Shown: positions 7,015 to 13,409 of the stretch, in pieces
Numbering within the stretch: position 1 is the first letter of the stretch
Layout of the letters: each line of letters begins with the position of its first letter
From: JAYPUG01 sp038117265
GTDB taxonomy: Bacteria > Pseudomonadota > Alphaproteobacteria > UBA6615
DNA: 14,210 nt
NCBI GenBank assembly: GCA_038117265.1
Contig: JAYOFO010000060.1
Location: forward strand, 1-14,210
Direction of reading: 5' to 3'
The notes under the pieces: model-generated
Databases searched by the model: none
The model's input: only the letters and a program-made list of their open reading frames with translations
Told to the model about the DNA's origin: nothing
Position numbers and translations under genes: made by a program

Positions 7015-7422
7015 ATGAAGGACAGCCTCACCGCCGGGCTCGAGACGACCGCCCGGATCACGGTCGACACCGACCGGACCATCAGCTTCATGGGCGAGGA
7101 ACTGCGCGTCTATGCTACGCCGTCGATGGTCCTCGACATCGAGCGGATCTGCAAGGACCTGCTGCTCAAACATCTCGACGAAGGCGAAAACTCGGTCCGC
7201 GCCCGGGTCGAGATCGACCATCTGGGCGCGACCCTGGCCGGGATGTGGGTCGACGTGCACGCCAGGATCGTCGAGGTCGACCGGCGGCGCGTCACCTTCA
7301 CGGTCGAGGTCCACGACCAGGCCGGCGACCAAGTCGGCCAGTGCCGCCACACACGCTTCGTGGTCGATCTCGACAAGCAGCGCGAGCGGCTGGAGGCGAA
7401 GCGCGCGCGGCTGACCGGGTAG
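7015..7422 (+). CDS. Hotdog thioesterase, fluoroacetyl-CoA thioesterase (FlK)-like
   Basis: The 135-residue protein is a single hotdog domain that should hydrolyse a short acyl-CoA. The residues expected for the FlK triad are Thr35 (in YATP), Glu43 (in DIERI) and His69 (in EIDHLGAT). Their spacing (8 and 26) equals that of Thr42, Glu50 and His76 in FlK from Streptomyces cattleya. Many FlK-like proteins act on other acyl-CoAs, and the phenylalanine lid that gives FlK its fluoroacetate selectivity is not evident, so that specificity is not claimed. The ATG at 7015 follows GGGGGA; the frame is open further upstream only as a shadow of the hydrolase. It is second in the pair with the hydrolase and ends 16 bases from the convergent CoA-transferase stop. 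Confidence 0.88.
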   Translation: MKDSLTAGLETTARITVDTDRTISFMGEELRVYATPSMVLDIERICKDLLLKHLDEGENSVRARVEIDHLGATLAGMWVDVHARIVEVDRRRVTFTVEVHDQAGDQVGQCRHTRFVVDLDKQRERLEAKRARLTG

Positions 7423-7438
7423 ACGCGGCGCGCTGATC

Positions 7439-8671
7439 CTATTCCGCTGCCGCGGCCTTCGTGCCCGGCGCGCCGATCGCACCCGAGGCGATCAGTTCCC
7501 CGATCTCGGTCTCCGAGAAGCCGAACTCGGCCAGCACCTCGCGGCTGTGCTCGCCGATCAGCGGCGCGCCGCGCCGGATCTTGGCCGGCGTTGCGGAATA
7601 TTTGTTGGGGTGGGCGATCACGCCGTGCGTGCCGCCCATGGCGGCCGGCACGTGCTCGATCATGCCGCGTGCGGCGGTGTGCGGATCCTCGGTCATCTCC
7701 CTGACGTCGTAGACCGGGCCGGCGGGGACACCCGCCGCCTCGAGCTTTTCGAGCCATTCCGAGGTGGTGCCGTGGCTGAGGATCTCGGTCAGGGTCGCGA
7801 CCAGCTCGTCGAGATGCTCCATGCGCGTGTTGCTGGTCTCGAAGCGCGGATCGTCGGCCAGCTCGGGCGCGCCGATCGCCTCGACGAACTTGAGCCAGGT
7901 GCTCTGGTTCGCCGCGCCGACCACCAGCGAGGTGTCCTTCGTCGGGAAGGCCTGGTAGGGCGCGGACAGCGGGTGCGCCGAGCCCATGGGTTGCGAGATT
8001 TCGCCGCTCGCGAGATAGATCGAGGTCTGCCAGAAGGTGTGCACGATCCCCGCCTCGAGCAGCGAGGCATCGACATACTGGCCCTCGCCCGTGGCATTGC
8101 GATGGATCACCGCGCCGAGGATGCCCATGGCCGACAGGATGCCGGCCGTGATGTCGGTGATCGGCGCGCCGACCTTGACCGGCGGACGGCCCGGCGCCTC
8201 GCCGGTGATGCTCATGATGCCCGACATGCCTTGCGTGATCAGGTCGAAGCCTCCGCGGTCCGCGTACGGGCCCGTGCGCCCGAAGCCCGAGACCGAGCAG
8301 TAGATCAGGCCCGGGTTGAGCGCGTGCATCTCCTCCCAGCCGATCCCGAAATGCTCCATCGCGCCCTTGCGGTAGTTCTCGATGAACACGTCGGCCTGGG
8401 CGATGACGCGCTTCAGCGCCTCGCGGCCCGCCGCCTCGCGGGTGTTCACGGCGAGCCCGCGCTTGTTGCGGTTCATCATGGCGAAGGCGGCGGAATCGCC
8501 GTCCTTGCCCGCGCCGAAGCGGCGCGTGTCGTCGCCGCCGGGCAGGCGCTCGACCTTGATCACGTCAGCGCCCATGTCGGCGAGCATCTGGCCGCAGGTT
8601 GGCGCGGCCATGATGTGGCTCATCTCGATCACCTTGAGCCCGTGCAGCATGCCGGTCGTCTTGTCGTTCAT
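7439..8671 (-). CDS. Type III CoA-transferase, CaiB/BaiF family
   Basis: The 410-residue enzyme moves CoA from one acyl-CoA to a free carboxylic acid through an enzyme-bound anhydride. Family features are the N-terminal GLKVIEMSHIMAAPTCGQ with LADMGADVIKVE (30-41), NRNKRGLAVN (68-77), DVFIENYRKGAMEHFGI (94-110), SGFGRTGPYADRGGFD with the likely catalytic Asp143, and YVDASLLEA near 205. Length is normal for the family. The Ala/Glu-rich tail (GTKAAAAE) is of no known role. The ATG at 8671 lies two bases after the crotonase TAG, with GAGGGACG inside the crotonase end as its ribosome site, so the two are translationally coupled. The pair suggests activation of an acid to a CoA ester, then hydration, isomerisation or cleavage. 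Substrate unknown. Confidence 0.95.
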   Translation of the reverse strand: MNDKTTGMLHGLKVIEMSHIMAAPTCGQMLADMGADVIKVERLPGGDDTRRFGAGKDGDSAAFAMMNRNKRGLAVNTREAAGREALKRVIAQADVFIENYRKGAMEHFGIGWEEMHALNPGLIYCSVSGFGRTGPYADRGGFDLITQGMSGIMSITGEAPGRPPVKVGAPITDITAGILSAMGILGAVIHRNATGEGQYVDASLLEAGIVHTFWQTSIYLASGEISQPMGSAHPLSAPYQAFPTKDTSLVVGAANQSTWLKFVEAIGAPELADDPRFETSNTRMEHLDELVATLTEILSHGTTSEWLEKLEAAGVPAGPVYDVREMTEDPHTAARGMIEHVPAAMGGTHGVIAHPNKYSATPAKIRRGAPLIGEHSREVLAEFGFSETEIGELIASGAIGAPGTKAAAAE

Positions 8672-8673
8672 CT

Positions 8674-9471
8674 CTAGCGTCCCTCGAACTCGGGTTTTTC
8701 CTTGGCCAGGAAGGCCCGGTATCCGGTGTTGAAGTCTTCCGTGTCGAAGCAGGCGAAGCCCTCGGCCTCTTCCTCGGGCGCGCGCGCACCGCCGGCGAGC
8801 ACCCGGTCGACGAACTTCTTGTGCCAGCGGTTGACCAGCGGCGCACCGTCGGCGATCCGTCGCGCGGTCGCGTAGGCCTCTTCCTCGACCGCGTCGTCGG
8901 CGACGACCCGGTTGACCAGCCCCTTCTCCTTCGCCTCGGCGGCACCGAACACGCGGGCCTCATAGAGGATCTCCAGCGCGACGGAGCGGCCGACCAGGCC
9001 GACCAGCGCCTCGACCTCCGGATAGGCCATGACCAGGCCGAGTCGGTTGATCGGCACGCCGAAGCGCGAGCCCTCGCCGCAGATGCGCATGTCGCACATC
9101 AGCGCGATCTCGAGCGCGCCGCCCACGCACAGCCCCTTGATCAGCGCGATCACCGGGTGCGGGCAGTCGCGCACGGCGTGCATCGCGGAATGCATGAGCC
9201 CGCCATAATCGGCCGCCTGTTCGGAATTCGACCGTTCGGTCGCGAACTCGGAGATGTCGGCACCAGGCCCCATCGCCCTTTCGCCGGCGCCGCGCAGCAC
9301 GACGCAGCGGATCGTCTCGTCTGCGCCGAGTTCCGTCATCACCTCGCCGACGCGCCGCCACATCGCCTTGTTCAGCGCGTTCAGCTTCTCCGGACGGTTC
9401 AGCACGACGGTGACGATGTCGCCGTCGCGTTCGACCAGAACCACGTCCGTTTCGGACCCCATGCCGCTCAT
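8674..9471 (-). CDS. Enoyl-CoA hydratase/isomerase (crotonase) family protein
   Basis: The 265-residue protein has the crotonase fold and acts on an acyl-CoA thioester. Seen are LNRPEKLNALN (24-34), the first oxyanion-hole segment GPGADISEF (68-76), the second oxyanion-hole segment GLCVGGALEIALMCDMRI (113-130) and FGVPINRLGLV (137-147). Glu121 fits the first catalytic Glu of hydratases (144 in the rat enzyme). The second Glu (164, in FGQPEILLG) is Ile141 here. A single Glu is more typical of isomerases, hydrolases or lyases of the superfamily than of hydratase proper, so the reaction is uncertain. The ATG at 9471 is chosen for its AGGGGAGA site; the frame is open 47 codons upstream through the divergent promoter region. 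It is first in the operon with the CoA-transferase. Confidence 0.92.
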   Translation of the reverse strand: MSGMGSETDVVLVERDGDIVTVVLNRPEKLNALNKAMWRRVGEVMTELGADETIRCVVLRGAGERAMGPGADISEFATERSNSEQAADYGGLMHSAMHAVRDCPHPVIALIKGLCVGGALEIALMCDMRICGEGSRFGVPINRLGLVMAYPEVEALVGLVGRSVALEILYEARVFGAAEAKEKGLVNRVVADDAVEEEAYATARRIADGAPLVNRWHKKFVDRVLAGGARAPEEEAEGFACFDTEDFNTGYRAFLAKEKPEFEGR

Positions 9472-9513
9472 CGCGTCTCCCCTGCCGGCGCCAGCTTCCT
9501 TGCCGCGCGCCTT

Positions 9514-9540
9514 TTGTCGGTTCTCGCAGGCCATTATAGT
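9514..9540 (+). promoter_or_regulatory. Putative promoter with bidirectional -10 element (9533-9540)
   Basis: On the plus strand TTGTCG (9514-9519) and TATAGT (9535-9540) are 15 bases apart. The same AT-rich octamer, ATTATAGT, reads TATAAT on the minus strand (9538-9533), a perfect -10 for the crotonase gene, though without a good -35 on that strand. Predicted starts (about 9547 plus, 9526 minus) both give 55-base leaders. Confidence 0.4.
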
Positions 9541-9558
9541 CCGCGCAACAGAACAAAG

Positions 9559-9580
9559 CGCCCCGGGCTGCCGCGGGGCG
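9559..9580 (+). other. GC-rich hairpin in the leader of the deacetylase gene
   Basis: CGCCCCG (9559-9565) and CGGGGCG (9574-9580) form a seven-base-pair stem with an eight-base loop. It sits between the predicted transcription start and the GAGGGAGAG ribosome site. It is too far from any T-run to be an obvious terminator; it may stabilise the leader or may be chance in GC-rich DNA. Confidence 0.3.
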
Positions 9581-9601
9581 GAAACACGAGGGAGAGAAAC
9601 C

Positions 9602-10519
9602 ATGCCAGGCATGATGCCAGGCGATCGCCTGCCCTATTCGCCGATCACCGACCGCAAGCCGCTGACGCTTCCCGATGGCGCCCGCATGATCGTGTGGCCC
9701 GTGCTGGCGCTCGAGGTCTGGGACATCGTGCGTGCGATGGCCCGCATGGTAATCCCGCCGCCCCAGGGCCAGCCGATGATCCCCGATCATCCGAACTGGA
9801 GCTGGCACGAATACGGCATGCGGGTGGGCTTCTGGCGCATCAAGCGGATGCTCGACGATCTGGGCATTCGCCCGACCGTGACGCTCAACGCGCGCACCTG
9901 CCTGGAGTATCCGCGCGCGGCCGAGGCGGTGCTCGAGGCCGGATGGGAGTTCAACGCCCACTCCTTCGAGCAGCTACCGATGCACAAGCTCGACGACGAG
10001 CGCGCGGTGATCGACAAGTCGCTCCAGGTCATCGGCGACTTCTGCGGCAAGCGGCCGCGCGGCTGGTTCGGCCCGGGCCTAACCCAAACCTACGAGACCA
10101 TCGACCATCTCGCCGACGCCGGCGTCGAGTATATCGGCGACTGGGTGCTCGACGATCAGCCCGTCCGCCTGAAGACGACGGGCGGCAAGCCGATGGTGGC
10201 GCTGCCCTACAATTACGAGCTGCACGACATCGTCATGATGGCGATCCAGTACCAAACGTCCGACGTCTTCAAGACCCGCGCGCTGGACTATTTCGACACC
10301 ATCTATGCCGAGAGCCACGAGACGGCGAAGGTCATGGCCATCGCCATGCACCCCTATTTGTCGGGCTCGCCGCACCGCATCCGCTACGTGCGCGAGACCT
10401 TCGAGTACATCCTGTCCCAGCCCGGCGTCGTGTGCTGGGACGGCGAGCAGATTCTCGACTGGTACAACAAGGCGGTGCCGGCGCCGAAGCCGCGCAAGAC
10501 ATCCGCGAAGAAGAAATAG
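9602..10519 (+). CDS. PuuE-like polysaccharide deacetylase family protein (allantoinase-like)
   Basis: The 305-residue protein has a NodB-like (carbohydrate esterase 4) barrel of the PuuE branch, which includes the metal-independent allantoinase that opens the hydantoin ring of allantoin. Signature stretches are WHEYGMRVGFWRI (68-80), FNAHSFEQLPMHKL (117-130, with His120), RPRGWFGPGLTQTYET (151-166), GDWVLDDQPV (179-188) and MHPYLSGSPHRI (249-260, with His250). The TFDDG metal-binding motif of true chitin or peptidoglycan deacetylases is missing, and there is no signal peptide, so a cytoplasmic small-molecule C-N hydrolase is likelier. The lysine-rich tail (PKPRKTSAKKK) is notable. The ATG at 9602 has GGGAGAG upstream; the frame extends 116 codons before it only as a shadow. 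The amidase follows after 22 bases. Substrate unproven. Confidence 0.87.
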   Translation: MPGMMPGDRLPYSPITDRKPLTLPDGARMIVWPVLALEVWDIVRAMARMVIPPPQGQPMIPDHPNWSWHEYGMRVGFWRIKRMLDDLGIRPTVTLNARTCLEYPRAAEAVLEAGWEFNAHSFEQLPMHKLDDERAVIDKSLQVIGDFCGKRPRGWFGPGLTQTYETIDHLADAGVEYIGDWVLDDQPVRLKTTGGKPMVALPYNYELHDIVMMAIQYQTSDVFKTRALDYFDTIYAESHETAKVMAIAMHPYLSGSPHRIRYVRETFEYILSQPGVVCWDGEQILDWYNKAVPAPKPRKTSAKKK

Positions 10520-10541
10520 CGAGCAGCGAAGGCGCACCGAC

Positions 10542-11747
10542 ATGTCCGACCCCGCAATCCCCGCCGACACCGTCGGTGCGTTCATGCCCCATACCGTCAC
10601 CGAGCCCATCCCGGGCGCCGGCGCCGGTCCGCTCGCCGGCAGGACCTTCGCGGTGAAGGACCTGTTCCACATCGCGGGGCGCAAGGTCTCGAACGGCAGT
10701 CCCGACTGGTATGCCTGGAGCGCGCCGGAGACGGCCACCTCGCCCGCCGTGCAGGCGTTGCTCGATGCCGGCGCCGACATCGTCGGCATCACCGTGTGCG
10801 ACGAGTTCTTCTATTCGCTGACCGGCATGAACGCCCATTACGGCACGCCCGTAAACGTGCGCGCGCCGGGCCGCATGCCGGGCGGCTCGTCGTCGGGATC
10901 GGCGGCCGCCGTCGGCGCCGAACTCTGCGACTTCGCACTGGGCTCGGACACGGGCGGCTCGGTCCGCATACCGGCCTCCTTCTGCGGGCTGTACGGTCTG
11001 CGCCCAACCCACGGGCGGATCGACCTGTCCAACGCCCACCCGATGGCGCCCAGCTTCGACACCGCGGGCTGGTTCGCCAACGACGCGAAGCTGTTCCGCG
11101 ACATCGGGCCGATCCTGCTGGACGACGCGGCGGTGGCCGGCACACCGTCACGCATGCTGGTGCTGAGCGATGCCTTCGAACGCACCGACCCAATGGTCGC
11201 CGACGCGCTGGGCGCGTTCCTCGGCGCGGCAGCCGGCGCGCTGCCCGAGGCCGAGCCGGTCGCGGTCGCCGGCGACGATACGCTGGAGATTTGGTGGGAC
11301 GCCTTCCGCGTGATCCAGGCGGGCGAGGTCAAGCAGACCAACGTGCCCTGGGCCGAGGCGCACAACGCGAATCTGGGCCCCGGCATCAGGGAACGCTTCG
11401 CCATGGCCGCCGCGATCACCGCGGATGAAATCGCAGCCGCCAATGCCGTGCGCGCGCGGGTGCGCGAACGCCTGGCGACGCTGGTGACGCCCGGGACGAT
11501 CCTGTGCCTGCCGACCGCTCCGGTCATCGCGCCACGGCTCGACACGCAAGGCGAGGCCCTCGACTTCTTCCGAGCCAACACGATGGCGCTGACCTGCATC
11601 TCGGGCCACACCGGCCTGCCGCAGGTCACGATCCCGGCCGTCGATGTCGACGGCTGCCCGGCCGGGCTCTCCTTCATCGGCTGGACCGGCGGCGACGAGG
11701 CTCTGCTCGACCTGGCCGTCGCGCTTCAGCCCTTCGCCACGCGCTGA
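10542..11747 (+). CDS. Amidase, amidase signature family
   Basis: The 401-residue enzyme hydrolyses a carboxamide to acid and ammonia through a Ser-cisSer-Lys triad. The residues are Lys39 in AVKDL, cis-Ser116 in GGSSSGS (114-120) and the nucleophile Ser140 in GSDTGGSVRIPA; the 24-residue Ser-Ser spacing is that of the family. The C-terminal part contains LCLPTAPVIAP and GLPQVTIPAVDVDGCPAGLSFIG, standard for the fold. It is shorter than GatA (about 480 residues), and gatB/gatC are absent, so a catabolic amidase is favoured over the tRNA amidotransferase. There is no signal peptide. The ATG at 10542 has only a weak GAAGG; coupling to the deacetylase 22 bases upstream is likely. The context suggests the two act in series on a cyclic or N-acyl compound. 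Confidence 0.95.
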   Translation: MSDPAIPADTVGAFMPHTVTEPIPGAGAGPLAGRTFAVKDLFHIAGRKVSNGSPDWYAWSAPETATSPAVQALLDAGADIVGITVCDEFFYSLTGMNAHYGTPVNVRAPGRMPGGSSSGSAAAVGAELCDFALGSDTGGSVRIPASFCGLYGLRPTHGRIDLSNAHPMAPSFDTAGWFANDAKLFRDIGPILLDDAAVAGTPSRMLVLSDAFERTDPMVADALGAFLGAAAGALPEAEPVAVAGDDTLEIWWDAFRVIQAGEVKQTNVPWAEAHNANLGPGIRERFAMAAAITADEIAAANAVRARVRERLATLVTPGTILCLPTAPVIAPRLDTQGEALDFFRANTMALTCISGHTGLPQVTIPAVDVDGCPAGLSFIGWTGGDEALLDLAVALQPFATR

Positions 11748-11827
11748 GAATCGAATGCCCGGCACACTTGCGCCGGTTCGGGGACACACCATCTATTTGG
11801 CGGAGATTTCGCCAGGGCCTCACCGAC

Positions 11828-12124
11828 ATGCTTGAGACGCTGCACCCGGATTTGATCGGCACCGCCGCCGCCGTCCTGACGACGATCGCCTTCGTGCCGC
11901 AGGTCGTCAAATCCTGGCGGACCCGCTCCACCCGCGACGTCTCGCTGGTCATGTTCATGATCTTCGCCACCGGGCTCGCCCTTTGGCTGGTGTACGGCAT
12001 CATGATCGAATCGCGGCCGATCATCGTCGCCAACGTCATCACCCTCGTCCTCGCCTCGACCATGATCGTGCTCAAGCTGCGCGGCGAGGGAGCGGCGGCA
12101 CCGCCCGCCCCCGACCCCGAGTAA
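11828..12124 (+). CDS. SemiSWEET-type transporter (PQ-loop/MtN3 family)
   Basis: The 98-residue membrane protein has three predicted helices (about 9-26, 39-59 and 65-83), the single triple-helix unit that dimerises in bacterial SemiSWEETs to carry sugars across the membrane. The family motif is FVPQVVKSWRTRSTRDVS (22-39), with Pro24-Gln25 and the basic loop after helix 1. The tail after 86 is Pro/Ala/acidic and cytosolic or disordered. The ATG at 11828 has no strong ribosome site. It follows the amidase by 80 bases, enough for its own promoter: TTGCGC at 11768 and TCTATT at 11792 are weak candidates. Whether it carries sugar or a product of the adjacent hydrolases is unknown. Confidence 0.9.
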   Translation: MLETLHPDLIGTAAAVLTTIAFVPQVVKSWRTRSTRDVSLVMFMIFATGLALWLVYGIMIESRPIIVANVITLVLASTMIVLKLRGEGAAAPPAPDPE

Positions 12125-12156
12125 CGGCCCGCGCCATCCCTCGGGGCCGCACCGTC

Positions 12157-12192
12157 GCGCAATTGCGCCCGACCGCCCCCGAGGTCGATACT
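12157..12192 (+). promoter_or_regulatory. Palindrome overlapping a possible promoter upstream of the serine hydrolase
   Basis: A perfect 12-base palindrome, GCGCAATTGCGC (12157-12168), ends in TTGCGC, which could be a -35 box, with GATACT (12187-12192) 18 bases further as a weak -10. The start would fall near 12199, just before the AGGGGAGAG ribosome site. The palindrome could bind a dimeric regulator; both readings are tentative. Confidence 0.3.
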
Positions 12193-12218
12193 CCCTCCGG
12201 GAACAGGGGAGAGACGAG

Positions 12219-13385
12219 ATGAGCGCCACCGGGGTCCTGGATTTCGAGATCGAAGGCCACTGCGATCCGCGGTTCGCCGCCGTGCGCGACACGCTGGCGA
12301 CCAACTTCCGCGAACGCAACGAGCTGGGCACCGCCGTCACCGTCTATTACGGCGGCGAGAAGGTGGTCGACATGTGGGGCGGCTGGATGGACGCCGCCCG
12401 CACGAAGCCGTGGCGCGAAGACACGATGTGCCTGATGTACTCGATCGCCAAGAGCATGTGCGCCACCTGCGTCCACATCCTCGTCGACCGGGGCCAGGTG
12501 GACCTCGACGCGCCCGTCGCCACCTACTGGCCCGAGTTCGCGCAAAACGGCAAGCACGGCGCGCTCATCCGCCACATCCTGTCGCACAATTGCGGGGTGT
12601 GCTTCGCCGACGCGGCGGAGCCCGGCGACATCTTCGACTTCGACCGGATGGTCACCGCACTCGAGAAACAGGCGCCCGCCTGGCCGGCCGGGAGCAAGGG
12701 CGCCTACAACACGGTCAACATCGGCTACCTGCTGGGCGAGGTGGTGCGCCGCGTCACCGGCACGCCGGTGCGCCAATTCCTGCACGAGAATGTCTGCGAA
12801 CCGCTCGGTGCCGACTACCGCATCGGCGTCGAGGAAGCCGATCTCGACCGCGTCGCCGACCTCGTGCCCAACACCGAGGGCAACGCCATGTTGCGCGGCG
12901 GCGCCGCACCGGACGGGCCGCTGCCGCGCGCCTGGAAGCCGATGCCCAAGCCGTTCGACACCGACGCCCAGAACGGCACGAAGTTCCGCACCGCCGGCAT
13001 CCCGTCGTTCGGCGGCTTCGGCGAGGCCCGCGCCATGGCCCGCATCTATGCCGCGCTGGCTAATGGCGGCGAGATCGACGGGGTGCGAATCCTCTCGCCC
13101 GCGGCCGTCGCGCGCGCGACGGTCACCCAGTGGGAAGACGTCGCCGACGGCATGACGGGCCGGCCGATGCGCTATGCCATGGGCTATGCCCAGAACCCCA
13201 AGGGCAGCGTCATCATGGGGCCCAACCCGAACGCGTTCGGCCATCTCGGCTCGGGTGGCGCGCGCGCCATCGCGGACCCGGACCGCAATCTGGCCATGTG
13301 CTTCGTGTCGAACTACCAGAGCGAGGGCATGGGCATCGGCGTGCGAACCGAATCGGTCGTCGAGGCGGTGTTCGCCGGTCTCTAG
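12219..13385 (+). CDS. Serine hydrolase, class C beta-lactamase/EstB-like
   Basis: The 388-residue protein belongs to the beta-lactamase-fold esterases (EstB, class C beta-lactamase and DD-peptidase relatives). The S-x-x-K motif is SIAK with Ser75 and Lys78, the same serine position as EstB. The base tyrosine is probably Tyr163 in GAYNTVNIGYLLGEVV. The third motif is HLGSGG (342-347), in place of KTG of true beta-lactamases, and is usual for the esterase branch. Without a signal peptide, a periplasmic beta-lactamase role is unlikely; a cytoplasmic esterase or amidase is favoured. The ATG at 12219 follows AGGGGAGAGACGAG. Cysteines are unusually many in 71-129 (five). The MFS transporter begins 24 bases after the stop, so the two probably share a transcript. 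Confidence 0.9.
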   Translation: MSATGVLDFEIEGHCDPRFAAVRDTLATNFRERNELGTAVTVYYGGEKVVDMWGGWMDAARTKPWREDTMCLMYSIAKSMCATCVHILVDRGQVDLDAPVATYWPEFAQNGKHGALIRHILSHNCGVCFADAAEPGDIFDFDRMVTALEKQAPAWPAGSKGAYNTVNIGYLLGEVVRRVTGTPVRQFLHENVCEPLGADYRIGVEEADLDRVADLVPNTEGNAMLRGGAAPDGPLPRAWKPMPKPFDTDAQNGTKFRTAGIPSFGGFGEARAMARIYAALANGGEIDGVRILSPAAVARATVTQWEDVADGMTGRPMRYAMGYAQNPKGSVIMGPNPNAFGHLGSGGARAIADPDRNLAMCFVSNYQSEGMGIGVRTESVVEAVFAGL

Positions 13386-13409
13386 ACCGGCACCGCCGGA
13401 GCATCCCCA

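Noticed and set aside
7547..8677. A 376-codon plus-strand frame opposite the CoA-transferase
   Set aside because: Composition is shadow-like (His, Arg, Gly, Asp, Val rich) and the CoA-transferase on the other strand is unambiguous.
8821..10656. A 611-codon plus-strand frame across the crotonase and deacetylase genes
   Set aside because: Low-complexity basic product; it is antisense to the crotonase and out of frame with the deacetylase, both well supported.
10542..11747. GatA subunit of the glutamyl-tRNA amidotransferase
   Set aside because: Too short, gatB and gatC are absent, and the neighbours are catabolic genes.
12219..13385. Antibiotic resistance beta-lactamase
   Set aside because: No signal peptide and no KTG motif; HLGSGG and overall layout fit the EstB-like esterase branch.
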